From: Angiostrongylus vasorum
Lineage: Eukaryota > Nematoda > Chromadorea > Rhabditida > Metastrongylidae
Direction of reading: 5' to 3'
Assembly: GCA_018806985.1 (NCBI GenBank)
Contig: JADANN010000462.1
Location: 2,843,501 to 2,907,500, forward strand
Length of the DNA stretch: 64,000 nt
The notes under the pieces are model-generated. The model was not told where the DNA came from. It did no database searches and saw nothing but the letters and a program-made list of their open reading frames with translations. Below, piece by piece: positions 1-10,999 of the stretch. Made by a program: the position numbers and the translations under genes. The first letter of the stretch is position 1, and each line of letters opens with the position of its first letter.

Positions 1-157
1 AGGGGTCCTTGTTTAGCAATCAATGCTACAAGCGAGGTTTCGCCTAGTTGGACGCGATGATGTTCTCGACTGCATCGTTGATGCATACAGTGACCGAGCT
101 TGTATTGAAAGCATGAACTTCAAGTAAACGTATAAGATATAAAATGGATAGAGTATG

Positions 158-432
158 AAGCGTTCGACGTTAACCAATCGCTAAGGGAAGCTCTATGCGT
201 TCGACTTCATTAGACATCGTCAAAGATGATTGAATGCATACCTGATCTTTAGAATGACTTGAGTGGACCCACCAATGTATTTAATGAGTATTTTATTCTT
301 CTAAAGAAACCTGTCAGCAACTTGCCAACCGAAGAGGGATGGAAGTCTTGCTGAGTCCAGGGAGCATGATCGAACCAACGACTGATGCCGTATGTGTTGC
401 AAAGCACCCCTAACTACTGCGCTATAAGCGCC
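158..432 (-). repeat. SINE family A, tRNA-derived (copy A1)
   Basis: This diverged copy reads on the minus strand from a tRNA-like head (TAGCGCAGTAGT near 430) to a tail at about 158. It matches the better-preserved copies at 19132, 56312 and 62665, including the tail text 'gttcgac...aatcgctaaggga', which corresponds to the family's AACGCCGAGAGC end. It contains no gene of its own. Confidence 0.75.
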
Positions 433-1676
433 TTTCTATATTGCAACTACTATTAATATTAAAAAGCTCCGATGTAAAACAATAGCTATACAGAAAAAAC
501 TAGATGACATTTCACTATAACAATAGGTCAGGATACATATGACAAAGTACACGACGCACATGTTTTCCTCATTCGACGGGCACCACATCACCACCGTCCT
601 GTAGTTAGTGTCCTGCTGTCCACCCTTGTCAGTAGCACTGCATATAACTTCCTTAACATCTTTGCATACCAATCATCTATAGCCGCCATTATTAATTATA
701 ATGGGCAGGCACCACCCAAATCTCTGTTTGCTCCCGCCAGCGAGTCGTAGGCAAACCCTGCTCAGTAGGCACCGCCAGCATCAACATTTATAGCACGACA
801 CCCTTTATTACGTGTGCCACTTTTGCCCAGGATGTGGCAGCGGGTGGCTTGTTGGATGGTTCCGAGTGGATAGGGTAGGGAGTTCACTATCAGTGCTAAA
901 TAAGTTATAAGTCAGCGGTTATTTCATTACAGATATCCAGCACTCATCGATGTCTCCAGTCTGTTCAAATCTTTTTGTATCTGACCTTCTTTATAGGAAC
1001 TACCTGTTGAAGTTTCGACGTTTTCATTTGCTTGAAAGCAACATCAAAATCATTTCAAATTTCATTGCATCACTAATCTGGCGACAGCGGCATGTATAAA
1101 GGCGAAGCATTAAAAGAAAGAAAAATCAAAGACTCCGGATATTCCGCTTAGTGCTAGTGGAATTTTTGTAAGCCTCACGAGTTCCAAAGATATTTTAATG
1201 GCCGATTGTCGTCATAGGTGTTCCTCCCCTGCGGGAAAGATTTTCTTTCCACTCTTCTATGGCACTGGATATAACTGCAATTTTTCCAGTATAATTTTTG
1301 AATTTTGAAGGGCGAATCTAAGATTTCTGGCTAATTTTTCATACACGCTTAAGCCGCTAACGTTTGGTAAGGGATGAGTGGAAGGTTAGCTGGAATAGCA
1401 ACCATTAGGAAGTGCAGATTTTTTCCGTACAGAAGAAAAACTACCTTATTCTGCCAAGATGAAACACTGATTCTCTAGAGGCCATGGTACATACTTTTTC
1501 ACATCTTTGACTTCTTTCACATCTTTGCGTCAAGGCTGTCTTCAAAAACGGAAGCAAGAGAACTGGAGGTATTTCGCCTATCAGGACAAAGTGGTACTCC
1601 TCAATGTATAATTTATGTTTATCGCTGCTGATTTTGAACTGGAAATTTTAAACCCTTAGATTACATGCTTGAATAG
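433..1676. other. No gene seen
   Basis: This is AT-rich sequence between two family A SINEs. The only open frame of note, 436-672 on the minus strand, has no supporting splice sites and no recognisable product. I see no RNA gene or repeat here that recurs elsewhere in the window. Confidence 0.5.
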
Positions 1677-1958
1677 CGATACGTATAGTGCAGTGGTTAG
1701 AGGCGTCCTGCAACACAAATGGGATCGATCCCAGCGCCTTAGGGATCGCCAAGCCCTCCATCTCTCCGGAGTCGGCAAACTAGTACCCGATTTGCCTGGG
1801 AGATAACAGCACTGGCTGGACATCGGTAGGCCACCTTGAGCCATTGTATTGGCCAGATATGCGTTTGAACACCTCTAACAATGCTTAATGAAGTCGAATG
1901 CATGGGGCATCCCTCAGGGATTGATCAACGCCGAAAGCTTTTATTCTTTACCTCTTTA
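1677..1958 (+). repeat. SINE family A (copy A2)
   Basis: The tRNA-like A box (TATAGTGCAGTGG) lies at about 1684 and the degenerate B box (GGGATCGATCC) at about 1722. The family core follows (CTCCGGAGTCGGCAAACTAG), then the tail 'gaatgcatggggcatccctc' at about 1896. The copy is nearly full length and ends in a T-rich stretch. Confidence 0.85.
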
Positions 1959-2377
1959 TTGCCTGAAAATTTTAACTCAACTATTGCAGTAGACTAAGGT
2001 CTCTTCCATAAACCTAAGTACTTTGTAATTTCTCAGATACTTTAATGGCTAACATCGTTCGCTGTCGAGAAACCGGCTTCGGGCGTTTCAGCACTCATTG
2101 CTCGGCTGACCCTTCAGTATTCACGTAATCACTTTTTATCTTGTCTCAACCAATGTCTCTTCTGGACAGCAACGTTGGAAATTTGAAAAAAAAAGACTGC
2201 GTCCGATTCACCAGGCAATTGTGCTTTAACATAGTAGGATCAGGAGAAGAAAACTGATTACAAAGTTTTTCAAACATGGGCAACAAAAACACTGACCACA
2301 GCACGCAGAGAAGTAATACTGTTGTAAACCGGCTTTCGCTTAACCTATGAATGATCAGTGTACCTTATTTCATTGAT

Positions 2378-3640
2378 AAGCTAACACGAGGCTGTTACCA
2401 TATAGTTACTCGGCTGACGTTTCAACGCCTTTGTTTACCTCAGAACCGATGATCCGATGATTATTATGAACGGGCAATCATTATCAACAACAATCGTCCC
2501 ATATAAAACAGCGCTGCCGGATGATGTTGCCTCGTTCGAGCGGCGTTACAATGAAGACGATCTGACTCGCTATGACAACGAAGACTCCACATCAAGAAAA
2601 TGACGACTGCGGACCATTGACTCGAATCATCGGCTCAAATGAAGATGAAGACGAATACGTCAAAACGTTAGCCGAAGAGGTACGAAGATCACAGCATCTC
2701 TCGTGTTACATGACAATTAAGAGAAGCAAGAGCGTAGTGGAACAGGCGGTCAAAATATATGGTTTAGTACCGATCGGTTTCTCATCCAAACTCAGAGAGC
2801 CCAAGCTAGCGAGCCAGTTATGTAGTTTGCAATTCCGACTCTGAGTTCGATGAAGTCATTAATTTTCTAATAAGGAAAGATAATATTGACAAGTCAGAGA
2901 CTGAAGTGAATTATTAACACTACCGAAGTTCATAAATGCACCAATGATAATTGTGAAGGAAGTAATAAAGCAACACACCTATTATAATGTTAGTCAAAAC
3001 AGCTGGTCGCGGAAAAAAAGTTGTGCTAAATGAACCTAATATGAAAACGTTTGAAAGAGCAAGGTTCAAGATTGACGATTCTATGCAGCCTCAATGAGAT
3101 CAGTCGTAACAGCTGCTTACCATTTACTTACTTTACTATAAAAAATCTCTTTCAAAATGGGATGACGGGGAAGTATGGCCAGTACTGGAACCACTAGTAG
3201 CAAATCCCATCAAGAACAACTCCGAACTTCTGGATCTTCTATGTGTCAGAAATTTATATCGATAGCAATCTCTAAGGAAGCCGAAGCTGATCAACCCACA
3301 ATGACGGCGCGATATCGAGCATATCAATAAAAAGTCTTTGGATCGTGGTAATTTTAACATTTCTGTAGAGATAAATGGACGTGTAACACCGAACGAGATG
3401 CCAAGTTTTCAACAAGAAATGGAAGAACTTGATGCGTTGTGCGGGAAACCGTCACGGTTGATGAACTTCACTGAATCGAGGTCGTTTATGAGTGGAAGAA
3501 AGCATTTATCAAGAAATGGCACAGCACGTATACCACTTGTTTTCTTTTTTATTTATCTGGAACGCCTCTACATATTGCACGTAACCCAGCACCTCATTCA
3601 TTTGGTTCTTTGTCACCCATCGGATATGCAACGATAGTGT
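2378..3640 (+). pseudogene. Family D repeat with decayed ORF (KTPHQ protein)
   Basis: The start codon at 2572 opens a 90-codon frame beginning MTTKTPHQENDD and running through an acidic stretch, NEDEDEYVKTLAEE. A near-identical start occurs at 18128, so this is a repeated coding element and not a unique gene. After a frame change near 2830 the text continues as NSDSEFDEVINFL. A further block at 3338-3520 (GRVTPNEMPSFQQEMEELDAL) reads like the C-terminal part of the same protein. The 5' side carries an inverted copy of the family end at 2378-2440. The element is interrupted by stops and frame changes. I do not recognise the protein; the acidic region and repetition suggest an old mobile element, but its class is unknown. 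Confidence 0.55.
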
Positions 3641-3724
3641 GGGAAGCCCTGGTACTCCAGGACCTCGGAGAGAATCGACAAGATCAGAATTTAACGACAT
3701 TCCTTATGAAGACAAAAATCTCCA

Positions 3725-3856
3725 AGTAACAGCCAAAGCCACACGCAGAAAGTTCGAAGGCCTTCGTGGTTGATGGATGTGTGAAAAAGGATCGAATGCA
3801 AGAAATGCTAGGATCCGCAGATTAGATGTGAAGATGAGTCATGTAAAATAGAACAG
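3725..3856 (+). repeat. SINE family B, 3' fragment (B8)
   Basis: Only the 3' third of family B is present. It runs from the 'cagccaaagccacacg' block through 'cttcgtggttgatggatg' to the end 'gatgtgaagatgagtcatgtaaaata'. The other copies at 39589 and 58279 show the same order. Confidence 0.75.
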
Positions 3857-4396
3857 TGAAGAATGCCTTGGAATGCCTGTTGAGTAAGTCTTAACTGCAA
3901 CCTTAGCATAGCTCTATTAGAGCGTTCCAAAGTTTTAATAACAGGCAATCACCGTCCTTTGAGAACAGGAGCGAGCTATCTATAAACAAGTGCGGTGCCA
4001 AACTGCACACGACGGAGATGGGGGTCCGGACTGGTGCACAGAGTGGTTGACGGACCGACCACACATATATTGCACAGCATTTCTAATCATTGAGCTCCCA
4101 CGTCTGATTATTTGCAAATTGTAGATGTACCATGAAATATTAAACACCAATGGTGCACATATGGACATTTGTACAGTAACAAAAACGAACTAGATAACAA
4201 AACGGTACTGCTTTCTTCATATACAAAGAGATCTACTTAGCATTGTGTCATGATTAGTTGCATATATACTTTTGCTAAGAGCCCTTCAAAACTGAAGAAT
4301 TAAAGAGAAGGAGCAAATTTAGGTGAAAACTGATTTCGAAGAAAAAGTCCCCAACACTTGCAAACTTCTATGATGACATATAGCAGTCGCTTTTAG

Positions 4397-4494
4397 GACA
4401 TCGAAGGAATTCGCAATCGTCTGAGGATATCTGCGCATCGCTCCATAAGTATGGAAAAGGGCAGAGTTTGGAAAAAGTTCAGACGGTTTCCAAG
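4397..4494 (+). CDS. Candidate internal exon, unknown protein
   Basis: A CTTTTAG acceptor and an AAG|GTAGAT donor bound 98 bases that read as HRRNSQSSEDICASLHKYGK followed by GQSLEKVQTVSK (phase 1 in, phase 0 out). The composition is protein-like, and this frame lacks the stops of the other two. It precedes other exon-like plus-strand frames at 4.65, 4.97, 5.37, 5.73 and 6.25 kb, so it may belong to one gene with them, but the phase with its immediate neighbour was not established. I do not recognise the product. Confidence 0.3.
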
Positions 4495-4646
4495 GTAGAT
4501 GACACGTACTGAATAGCAACCTGTCGGTCTTGGATTGTGTTTACCTTGTAAGTTAAACAGAAAAAAAATGAAGTTTCTACAAAATTAGTTGAGAAGCATG
4601 GGATGATAGTGTCTGATATCCCATTCTACAATTCAAAAGAAAGATC

Positions 4647-4757
4647 ACGAAAGCTAGGACGTCTGCCGAGCATCGTTCTGGCAAGAAGAAGCAAACGAAA
4701 GACCAACAGAGCGACTTCCGCCAATTCATTCGGCTTAAGCCTACAGATCGGTAACGT
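4647..4757 (+). CDS. Candidate basic exon, unknown protein
   Basis: This stop-free frame is rich in lysine, arginine and glutamine (KRKITKARTSAEHRSGKKKQ, then TKDQQSDFRQFIRLKPTDR). It ends either at a stop or at a GATCG|GTAACG donor. It has no methionine start. It lies in the same strand and neighbourhood as other exon-like frames. The acceptor is weak, so the left boundary is approximate. Confidence 0.22.
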
Positions 4758-4962
4758 AAATAATTCTTCATTAGATTTATAGCATGCAAAACAGAACGGA
4801 CTAGCAAATTCTCATAAAATACAGGCATAAACCTTCCGTGTTATTCGACCAACTTGAGAGAAGTTTTGAATAGGTTACAGAGAAAGATGTTCAGCAGAGA
4901 GCGAAATGAAGAACGGAAAGAAACAACGAAAACGATAACGTGCTCAATGAGCAGGTGTCATC

Positions 4963-5131
4963 ATGTTGGTCAGTTCAACGGAGACGAACAGAGGAAAAGA
5001 CGGTTCTGGTGAATGCGACTCCGGTCCGTTGGCTGCTCAGCAGAAGATGAAAACATCTACCGATAGTTGTGCCACAACAAGCGGGCTGGCAGAGTTCAGA
5101 CCAAAATTGGGCTCACGATATTTGATATCAG
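4963..5131 (+). CDS. Candidate exon or short ORF, unknown protein
   Basis: From ATG 4963 the frame reads MLVSSTETNRGKDGSGECDS and continues GPLAAQQKMKTSTDSC...GLAEFRPKLGSRYLIS, ending at an ATATCAG|GTGACG donor-like site. Without splicing the frame runs on to 5295. It is Ser/Thr-rich with no domain that I recognise. It may be an exon of a gene spanning 4.4-6.5 kb. Confidence 0.25.
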
Positions 5132-5372
5132 GTGACGAGTCTCCTTGTAACGTAATCTTCCCACACATTTATGTGAAGAAAATGCCTGCCTTAACCTTAA
5201 GATGCATTCTGCAAAAACAAAAGAAGAAATCAGAGATAGGTTGCAGAAAGGTGTGCTGCTTGCTTAGTAGATTACAAACAGAAAGAAGCTTATGAGCGTT
5301 TGCTCAAAAAATTTCACATATGAGTGGGCAAGTATTTGTGAACCTAACATAACTATCGGCTGAAAACGAGAT

Positions 5373-5529
5373 GGAGATAGAAAGACGACGAGGACTAGGG
5401 ACGATGAAGATTCCCGAAAAGCTAATTGCAGTGTTATCGGAGCACAATTCAATGAAAGAAACTCCTCCACTCCCGAAACTGAAGTGCAATTTTCCACTTC
5501 TCCCATTTGAGCGCCAAGCGATGCAATAA
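5373..5529 (+). CDS. Candidate exon, unknown protein
   Basis: A 52-codon frame starts at MEIERRRGLGTMKIPEKLIA and continues AVLSEHNSMKETPPLPKLKC to a stop at about 5527. Its charged, proline-containing composition looks more protein-like than the antisense frame over the same bases. Splice sites are poor, so it could be a separate short ORF or a chance frame. Confidence 0.25.
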
Positions 5530-5731
5530 GCAGTCGACAATAGCCCGAGGGATAATGACGGCATAATAATGAACTAGGAAGTATTCCTATGAAATATTAA
5601 ACGGAGAGATCGACGAGCGCGATCGACACGAGCCACTGTAGCTAAATGAGCACCAGTCGGTTGAGGGAGTTCAGGATGGATGGAAGACGCACAAAAAGTT
5701 GGAGCGTGATTCGCTCTAATCAATGATTCAG

Positions 5732-6468
5732 TTATCAGCAAGAGTCCGAATGCGAGCGAGAATCGCATCAAGCGTCGAAAGCGACGAGCGGCGACAGCGA
5801 GTCGCTCTACTCTTCACTCCGCTCTGCTTACCAGTACGACACGTATTTGACTTTAACAGATTGGAATCGGAGCAGGTAAATACATCGAAGCGCGTTTTTT
5901 GGCAGAACAGCATAGTTCTGTTAAGTTGCAGTTGTTGTTGGATTTAAGTCAAGCACGGATACAAACATAAACGAGGACTGTTGGGAAGGACTTCGAAGCT
6001 GTACTTGCCATTATCTGCTCAGAAATAAACGGGACGGAATCATTGACCCTCTTGGCGAGTCTTCTTTCCGCATTACCTTTTTCTTAACTTAAAAGTGCGA
6101 ACGCAGTGGGCATAAATCAAGAAATTGACTTCCAAGATGAAGACATAAATTGACGAATAATGCGAAAAATTAGGGGATTGCTCCAGAAATTTAAGTTAGA
6201 GCAAGACATCTAGAATATTCCGAAATAGGCGGATTGAGCTTGCAGAGTGACGCGCCCAGTATTGGAGAAAAGACCCAGAAGCCAGGCAGCCACCAGCAGC
6301 AACAACACAGAGTTGTGTAACAGACGAATATCGACGCGACGGGCCAGGATTAGGGCAGACCCGCGACTGCTGGCGCTGCACCGCGCCGGGATCGCTCCCG
6401 AAACCTACACCCCGCACTGCCGCCTGGGAGGGACCCGTCGTCTGTCGGAGAATCCCGCTGCCGGCTGA
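5732..6468 (+). CDS. Two-exon gene model, unknown protein (3' end)
   Basis: Exon a (5732-5875) follows GATTCAG and ends AG|GTAAAT. It reads YQQESECERESHQASKATSG, then DSESLYSSLRSAYQYDTYLT, and ends in phase 2. Exon b (6246-6468) follows GCTTGCAG and needs one base to complete the split codon, so the phases match. It reads VTRPVLEKRPRSQAATSSNN, continues through an Arg-rich stretch (RRISTRRARIRADPRLLALH) and ends ...LSENPAAG at a stop. The protein would be Ser-rich, then basic. I recognise no domain. The 5' end must lie further left. In-phase splicing is the main support; the GC-rich sequence keeps other frames open too. Confidence 0.4.
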
Positions 6469-6761
6469 ATACAGTACTGTACAGAGTTTGACGACAAACT
6501 CGCTCTAGTGGCTGTCTTGCTGGGTTCTTCAATTTCCCCCGGCCCCTAATTAGATGCAGAAAGGTCTCAACGGTGGAATCTCGGAACGTATCGGTGATAG
6601 CGTCGACTTTTCCTATATAGTTAGAATCATAAAAGTTATTGAAATTCGGATGTGAACACTGGAATAATTGTGTAAATCTTCGACAAGCAACAGAAGTTGG
6701 TTAATTCCTGTACCATTTTCAAGGAACTGGTGTTGCCTGCCAAGTGTTTCCCGATTAGGAA

Positions 6762-6945
6762 ACTCCACAAATTAAACCAGTAGTCAATCGGACTGCTACT
6801 GTGCTCGATTCACCCGATAGCGAATGGAGTGACGCCATACGGTCATGCTACCCACAGAATGGACGAAGAGTTCAAGGAGAGATGTTTCTTCGGCAAACGG
6901 TTTCGCGAAGTCTTCGAGAAACAGCGAAAGGCTAAAGGGTTAGAA
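6762..6945 (+). CDS. Candidate terminal exon, unknown protein
   Basis: After a TTTCCCGATTAG acceptor a stop-free frame reads ETPQIKPVVNRTATVLDSPD, then SEWSDAIRSCYPQNGRRVQG, and ends ...VSRSLRETAKG at a stop. It has no start codon, so it could only be an internal or final exon. It lies downstream of, and on the same strand as, the 5.7-6.5 kb model, which already ends in a stop. Confidence 0.22.
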
Positions 6946-7640
6946 GAAGACAATTACTAACAAAGTGTTTGGCGAATCATAAAGATGAGAACTGAATCGA
7001 AGATGTATTGCAAAGGATACGGTAGGAATTTTCCTCCAAAATAATCTGATTAGAAAAATCTAATGTGATATCCGATAATCTTATGTCTGACGTTTTAAGT
7101 CATGAGAAGATTTGGATATACAAAGGCTTAAAAGAGATAAAGGTGCAAAATTTCCAGAGTTAAAAGCAGTATCAAAAACGCAAATGTGGTAGCGGCGCAC
7201 AGCAGAAACACCACCATGTGCTAAGCGAGTTTCTACCGTTGGAAAGGTGTCTTAGGGAGAAGGATGGCAATGAAAAGGAAAAGACTTTGAAGGGGGTGTA
7301 AGCAGCCAGAGGAGGAAATGCGGCCGAACATGCTTTGTTTGACGGACGTCCTTGCTACACGCGCTTGTTTTGGCAGTGGTGGGACGAACGACAAGCATCG
7401 AACGATTGCTGGCTAAATATAGGCACGCAGTCGCAAAAAACAACACCAAGAATGCGGACGATCGCATTATCTGCCCAACCACGACGGCGAAATCATGACA
7501 CCAGTTCAGCACAGAAAATGAAGTGTGTGCGATAGAAAGGTGGATCCGTTTAATCGCCAGCTCATGGTCGGCTATTGAGAGCAAGATGCGCTTCGAGTGG
7601 GCGCATCGGAAAGTGAAAAGAGCGAAGCGGGCATGGTGCA

Positions 7641-8291
7641 GTGATTTCCAGATGGAAGACGAGGATAAGCTGCAAATTGCCAATCCAAAACAGCTTAGAC
7701 ACGAGCGGAGAGTTCGAGAGAAGATTTGGACGCCAACGAATCGACGGCAGCAGCAGCAGCGCTGGCGGTCCCTGCGGCACTTGGTGGTTCTTCAATCTTC
7801 TTCAGCATCACCTACTGTTCTATGGCGTCTCCGCCGGACTATACATCTCTAGGCGGCATCCGTCTTGGCATAAAACAACAATCCACCTCAAGAACATTTC
7901 GTGGATTTCGAAACTTATTTTTCGCATTCTGAAACTCGAGCAGATGTCTCCATCTTGTGGTGTCCTTGACGAGCATTATATGATCACATCCACCATATTT
8001 GTGTGCCTTGGTGAAAGCTCTGGAAGGTTGCTTAATTCCGAGACCGAGCACTTTTTAAAGTGTTGTGCTACTTCATTCAGATACTACTTGCATGGGCTTT
8101 CATGGTGGAATGTGTTGTTGAGAATAAAAAATAGATGCAGGAGACGGAAAGCAATAACCTGTCGACAAAACCCAAGTGCACGGAAACAATTTACACGGGT
8201 TATTGCCACCTATTCACACCAAAAGCGAAAGTTGTTTGGAAACACACTCGAATTTTATCCTGCAACTCTAACAGAAGCCGTAGACCTGTGA
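7641..8291 (+). CDS. Longest open frame in window, GC-rich 5' part, unknown
   Basis: This 216-codon frame starts MISRWKTRISCK. Two other plus-strand frames are also open over the GC-rich first 300 bases: one starts MEDEDKLQIANPKQLRHERR at 7652, and one contains an alanine run from CAG/GCA repeats (ESTAAAAALAVPAALGGSS) at about 7735. At most one can be coding. The second half is AT-rich and less protein-like. I could not find a consistent splice model. Treat this as a possible 5' exon region of a gene rather than a confirmed 216-residue protein. Confidence 0.2.
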   Translation: MISRWKTRISCKLPIQNSLDTSGEFERRFGRQRIDGSSSSAGGPCGTWWFFNLLQHHLLFYGVSAGLYISRRHPSWHKTTIHLKNISWISKLIFRILKLEQMSPSCGVLDEHYMITSTIFVCLGESSGRLLNSETEHFLKCCATSFRYYLHGLSWWNVLLRIKNRCRRRKAITCRQNPSARKQFTRVIATYSHQKRKLFGNTLEFYPATLTEAVDL

Positions 8292-8915
8292 ATGTTACTA
8301 GACACGGATGAAGTCGAAGGCTGATCAAGTTACCCCTAACATAAGACGACTGCAGCGTAAATCAAGAAAACATTTTTCGAAGGCTTTAAGCATCTCGAGC
8401 AACACGTGGAGCGAAAGACGACACGGGAATGGACGCTTCTAAACGGGATACGTTTGAGTCAAATGAGGCAGTTTCTTGATAGTGTTACAATCGAGCATAT
8501 TTGTCTATGTTAACAGGGTGTAAAGGGGAACTCTTTTTTTCTCGATTGACTATCTGCAAAAGCTCGAAATAATTCTTTTATTAACCACATGAATGTAGGC
8601 AATCTGTGCGAACTATGGTTTGGGCTGATAAGTCGCTGTGATACTGAGTACTGTCGTCTTCACCTTCACTGTGGAGTGAGGAAATGCTCACATTGGCAAC
8701 TAGGCGACGTTCCTTGCGTCCTTATGAGGCGCCCATTCAGGAAGTGATGTGCTGTTTCGGAGTATGTACGTTTATCTATATATAAATAAATGGATATAGG
8801 TATATAAGAAATAAGTATATGTATAAAAGGATAAGAAGTATAGAGCTATAAAACAAGTAAAACAAGGATAACGTTTTATCTTTTAGTTAACGATATATAT
8901 GTGGAGTATCTGCAT

Positions 8916-9028
8916 ATGTATGTGCATGTGTGTGTGTGAGCGTGTGTCTGTGCGTGTGTGTGTCTGTGTGTCGGTATGTGTGTGTATATGTGTGTCTGTG
9001 TGTGCGCATGTGTGTGTGTGTCAGTGAC
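8916..9028. repeat. TG/GT-rich low-complexity tract
   Basis: This is an imperfect TG microsatellite (tgtgtg runs broken by C, A and G). It produces meaningless Cys-Val-rich frames on the plus strand. It directly precedes a CAG that could act as an acceptor for the exon at 9025. Confidence 0.9.
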
Positions 9029-9113
9029 GGTTGTGAATGCGAAGTCAGCCAACCAGCTTCGCGTATCGATCGAGCACGCTCACATCAGCAGAGCGCATCT
9101 TCCAGCCGCTGAG
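9025..9113 (+). CDS. Candidate exon after TG tract, unknown protein
   Basis: The bases from a TGTGTGTCAG acceptor to a GAGAG|GTGGGT donor read TVVNAKSANQLRVSIEHAHI then SRAHLPAAER (phase 1 in, phase 2 out). Another frame continues unspliced to 9297 and ends ...GPESIGLDEVDAGPL. The segment is GC-rich compared with its flanks, which favours coding, but the frame is uncertain and I recognise no domain. Confidence 0.25.
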
Positions 9114-9852
9114 AGGTGGGTGTCGCCGAGGGCGAAAGACAGACGGGAACATCGCGTCGGCGTCCGATCCACGAAAAGCTAACAGACGCGCTTTCGGATA
9201 CGCAACCAACACACGGTATCCGCTTCGATCACCAGTCTCCGAAATTCAGGGGCCCGAATCGATCGGTCTAGACGAGGTGGATGCTGGCCCATTGTGACAA
9301 TGCGACTAGCAACCGTAACGAAGCAGGCCGGGATAGCGTTTCGTGGATTGGAGCGCTGACCATCGTCGTAGAGTTGGCTAACTAGCCTTATAGTTTCAGG
9401 TGGTACTCTACTCCATTGAATTCGACTTGATGTGATTGAATAGACCTAAATCGTACGAGTGAGCAATTCACTGCGATCACTGCTGCTCTGAGGAGGACGC
9501 AGGCGCCGATTTGTTAGCCACAATAGACATATAACCTTGTGTGAGCTAAATAATCCAAAAAGCTACTGGTTACCCTTAGGGTATGTTGTCAAGCTACCTA
9601 GTGCAAGAGTTTATCATATGATTTTCTACATAGGTATTTTTCAAATACCATCGCTCCAAAAAAGGTTTGCAATTCCAGCAAGGCCCAATTCAACACATGA
9701 GAGTTATTAGACAGGCATACTCCCTCCTTTTTTTCCGTTGCTCGAGGCCCCATTCTAACCGGATGATACGCATTAGAACGGCAAGACATGGCGCTCCAGC
9801 CATTCATGCTCTTTGAAGCTGTCATTGCTCACATGCGCACTTAAGGATTAAA

Positions 9853-10008
9853 GGGGACGAAGCGTTCGGCGTTGATCATTTCCTTAGACGTACGCCAGGA
9901 GTTTGATTTTCATAAGCAACGTAGAGCTGACTGGATGCAGACGACCACGGAGGGACGCAGCTCATGTGTGCATTGCGTAGCACCTCTAACCACGCGCGCC
10001 AACCAGCA
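9853..10008 (-). repeat. SINE family A, degraded (A9)
   Basis: The tail 'aagcgttcggcgttgatca' opens at 9855. The head complement 'gcagctcatgtgtgcattgcgtagcacctctaaccac' is at about 9957-9993. The middle is deleted relative to full copies. Confidence 0.6.
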
Positions 10009-10460
10009 GTTATTTTTTATCGATATTACGTCTTATATAAATGCTTAAATGCTTTGATAACTCAGTTTAGCACCGAGATGTCCAAACACTATACATGTCC
10101 TACTTAGCTCCACTATATTGCAGGTTGGGCATGATTCTTTCCCTGAGACCTCAGAAAAACAGTATCATATCGCTTAGCTCATCATCACTAGTGGTCGCAG
10201 TTCTTTGTTTCTCGTTTGCGGAGGGGAGGAATGTTTGCCTCTTTGGTTTCTTTAATGTTGGCTAAACTTTCGGATGGAACTGTTCTTCTCAGCTCATGTG
10301 ATGTTGCTATGAGAAATGGGCTCTGTATTGCACTACAACACTCAGGAACATCAGTAAGATACGACAAGTCGGTAAGCCGACGAAGTAGTCCATGCTAGAG
10401 AGGTATTGTGTTAGTTATGGAAGTTAGCAACATCAGAATGCATCATTTGGTATTAGTAAA

Positions 10461-10909
10461 TCAAGCAGTGTAGATTGAACGTTCATCATGATCTTTCAGA
10501 TTAATCTGTATCGATGCTACATCTTTCAAAGAAAAGGTTTCCCAATAACTGTTCGATGCTAGAAAGAGAGAGAAAGAGAGAGGGGCAGAAAAAGAGAGGG
10601 AGGGAGAACTATGGCGGTATAGAAGTGTGCGGTGGAAATTCCATTTATAACCATTTATTCAATTTACGACGAAATTAAGCTTGAATACCTGCTTGACATG
10701 ACGTCTGACCGTTCAAACATGAAAAACGTAAGGTATGCGGAACGGTGGATAATCAAAAGCAGAATATGAGAGAAAAAAGCCTTACTTCTCATTGCAGCCG
10801 TGGCGGTGGCTCGACCATTCGAATAGACAGTGGCCACGCCGCCAACTGGTACTGCCTGTGCATAGAAGTCCTTGCGGTTCTGTGACTGCGCCGTCGCAGC
10901 GTTTCCCAT
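10461..10909 (-). CDS. Two-exon gene, MGNAATA N-terminus, unknown 73-residue protein
   Basis: The start codon at 10909 sits in a good context (A at -3, G at +4). Exon 1 (10786-10909) encodes MGNAATAQSQNRKDFYAQAV and then an Ala/Thr/Gly-rich stretch, ending ...TATAAMR plus one base at a GTAAGG donor. Exon 2 (10461-10558) follows one of the best acceptors in the window, a CTCTCTTTCT run ending CTAG. It enters in the matching phase and reads TSNSYWETFSLKDVASIQIN, then LKDHDERSIYTA, to a stop. Gly at position 2 with small residues after it fits an N-myristoylation signal, and MGNAA is also how protein kinase A catalytic subunits begin. Nothing further resembles that kinase here, so membrane attachment is inference only. 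The gene may continue if exon 2 uses an internal donor. Confidence 0.6.
10560..10608. repeat. GA-rich tract (polypyrimidine on minus strand)
   Basis: An AGAGAGAAAG-type purine run on the plus strand. On the minus strand it forms the pyrimidine tract in front of exon 2 of the MGNAATA gene. Confidence 0.85.
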
Positions 10910-10999
10910 CGTCTCCTCGACTCCGGAATAATACGACGACGACTAACAGTCCTCGGCAGGCGATCGAGCAGCCAGGCAACTCGCCAAGTTAGCAGTGCA

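Noticed and set aside
8930..9112. Cysteine-rich 60-codon frame
   Set aside because: It is the translation of a TG microsatellite; the Cys-Val repeat has no coding meaning.
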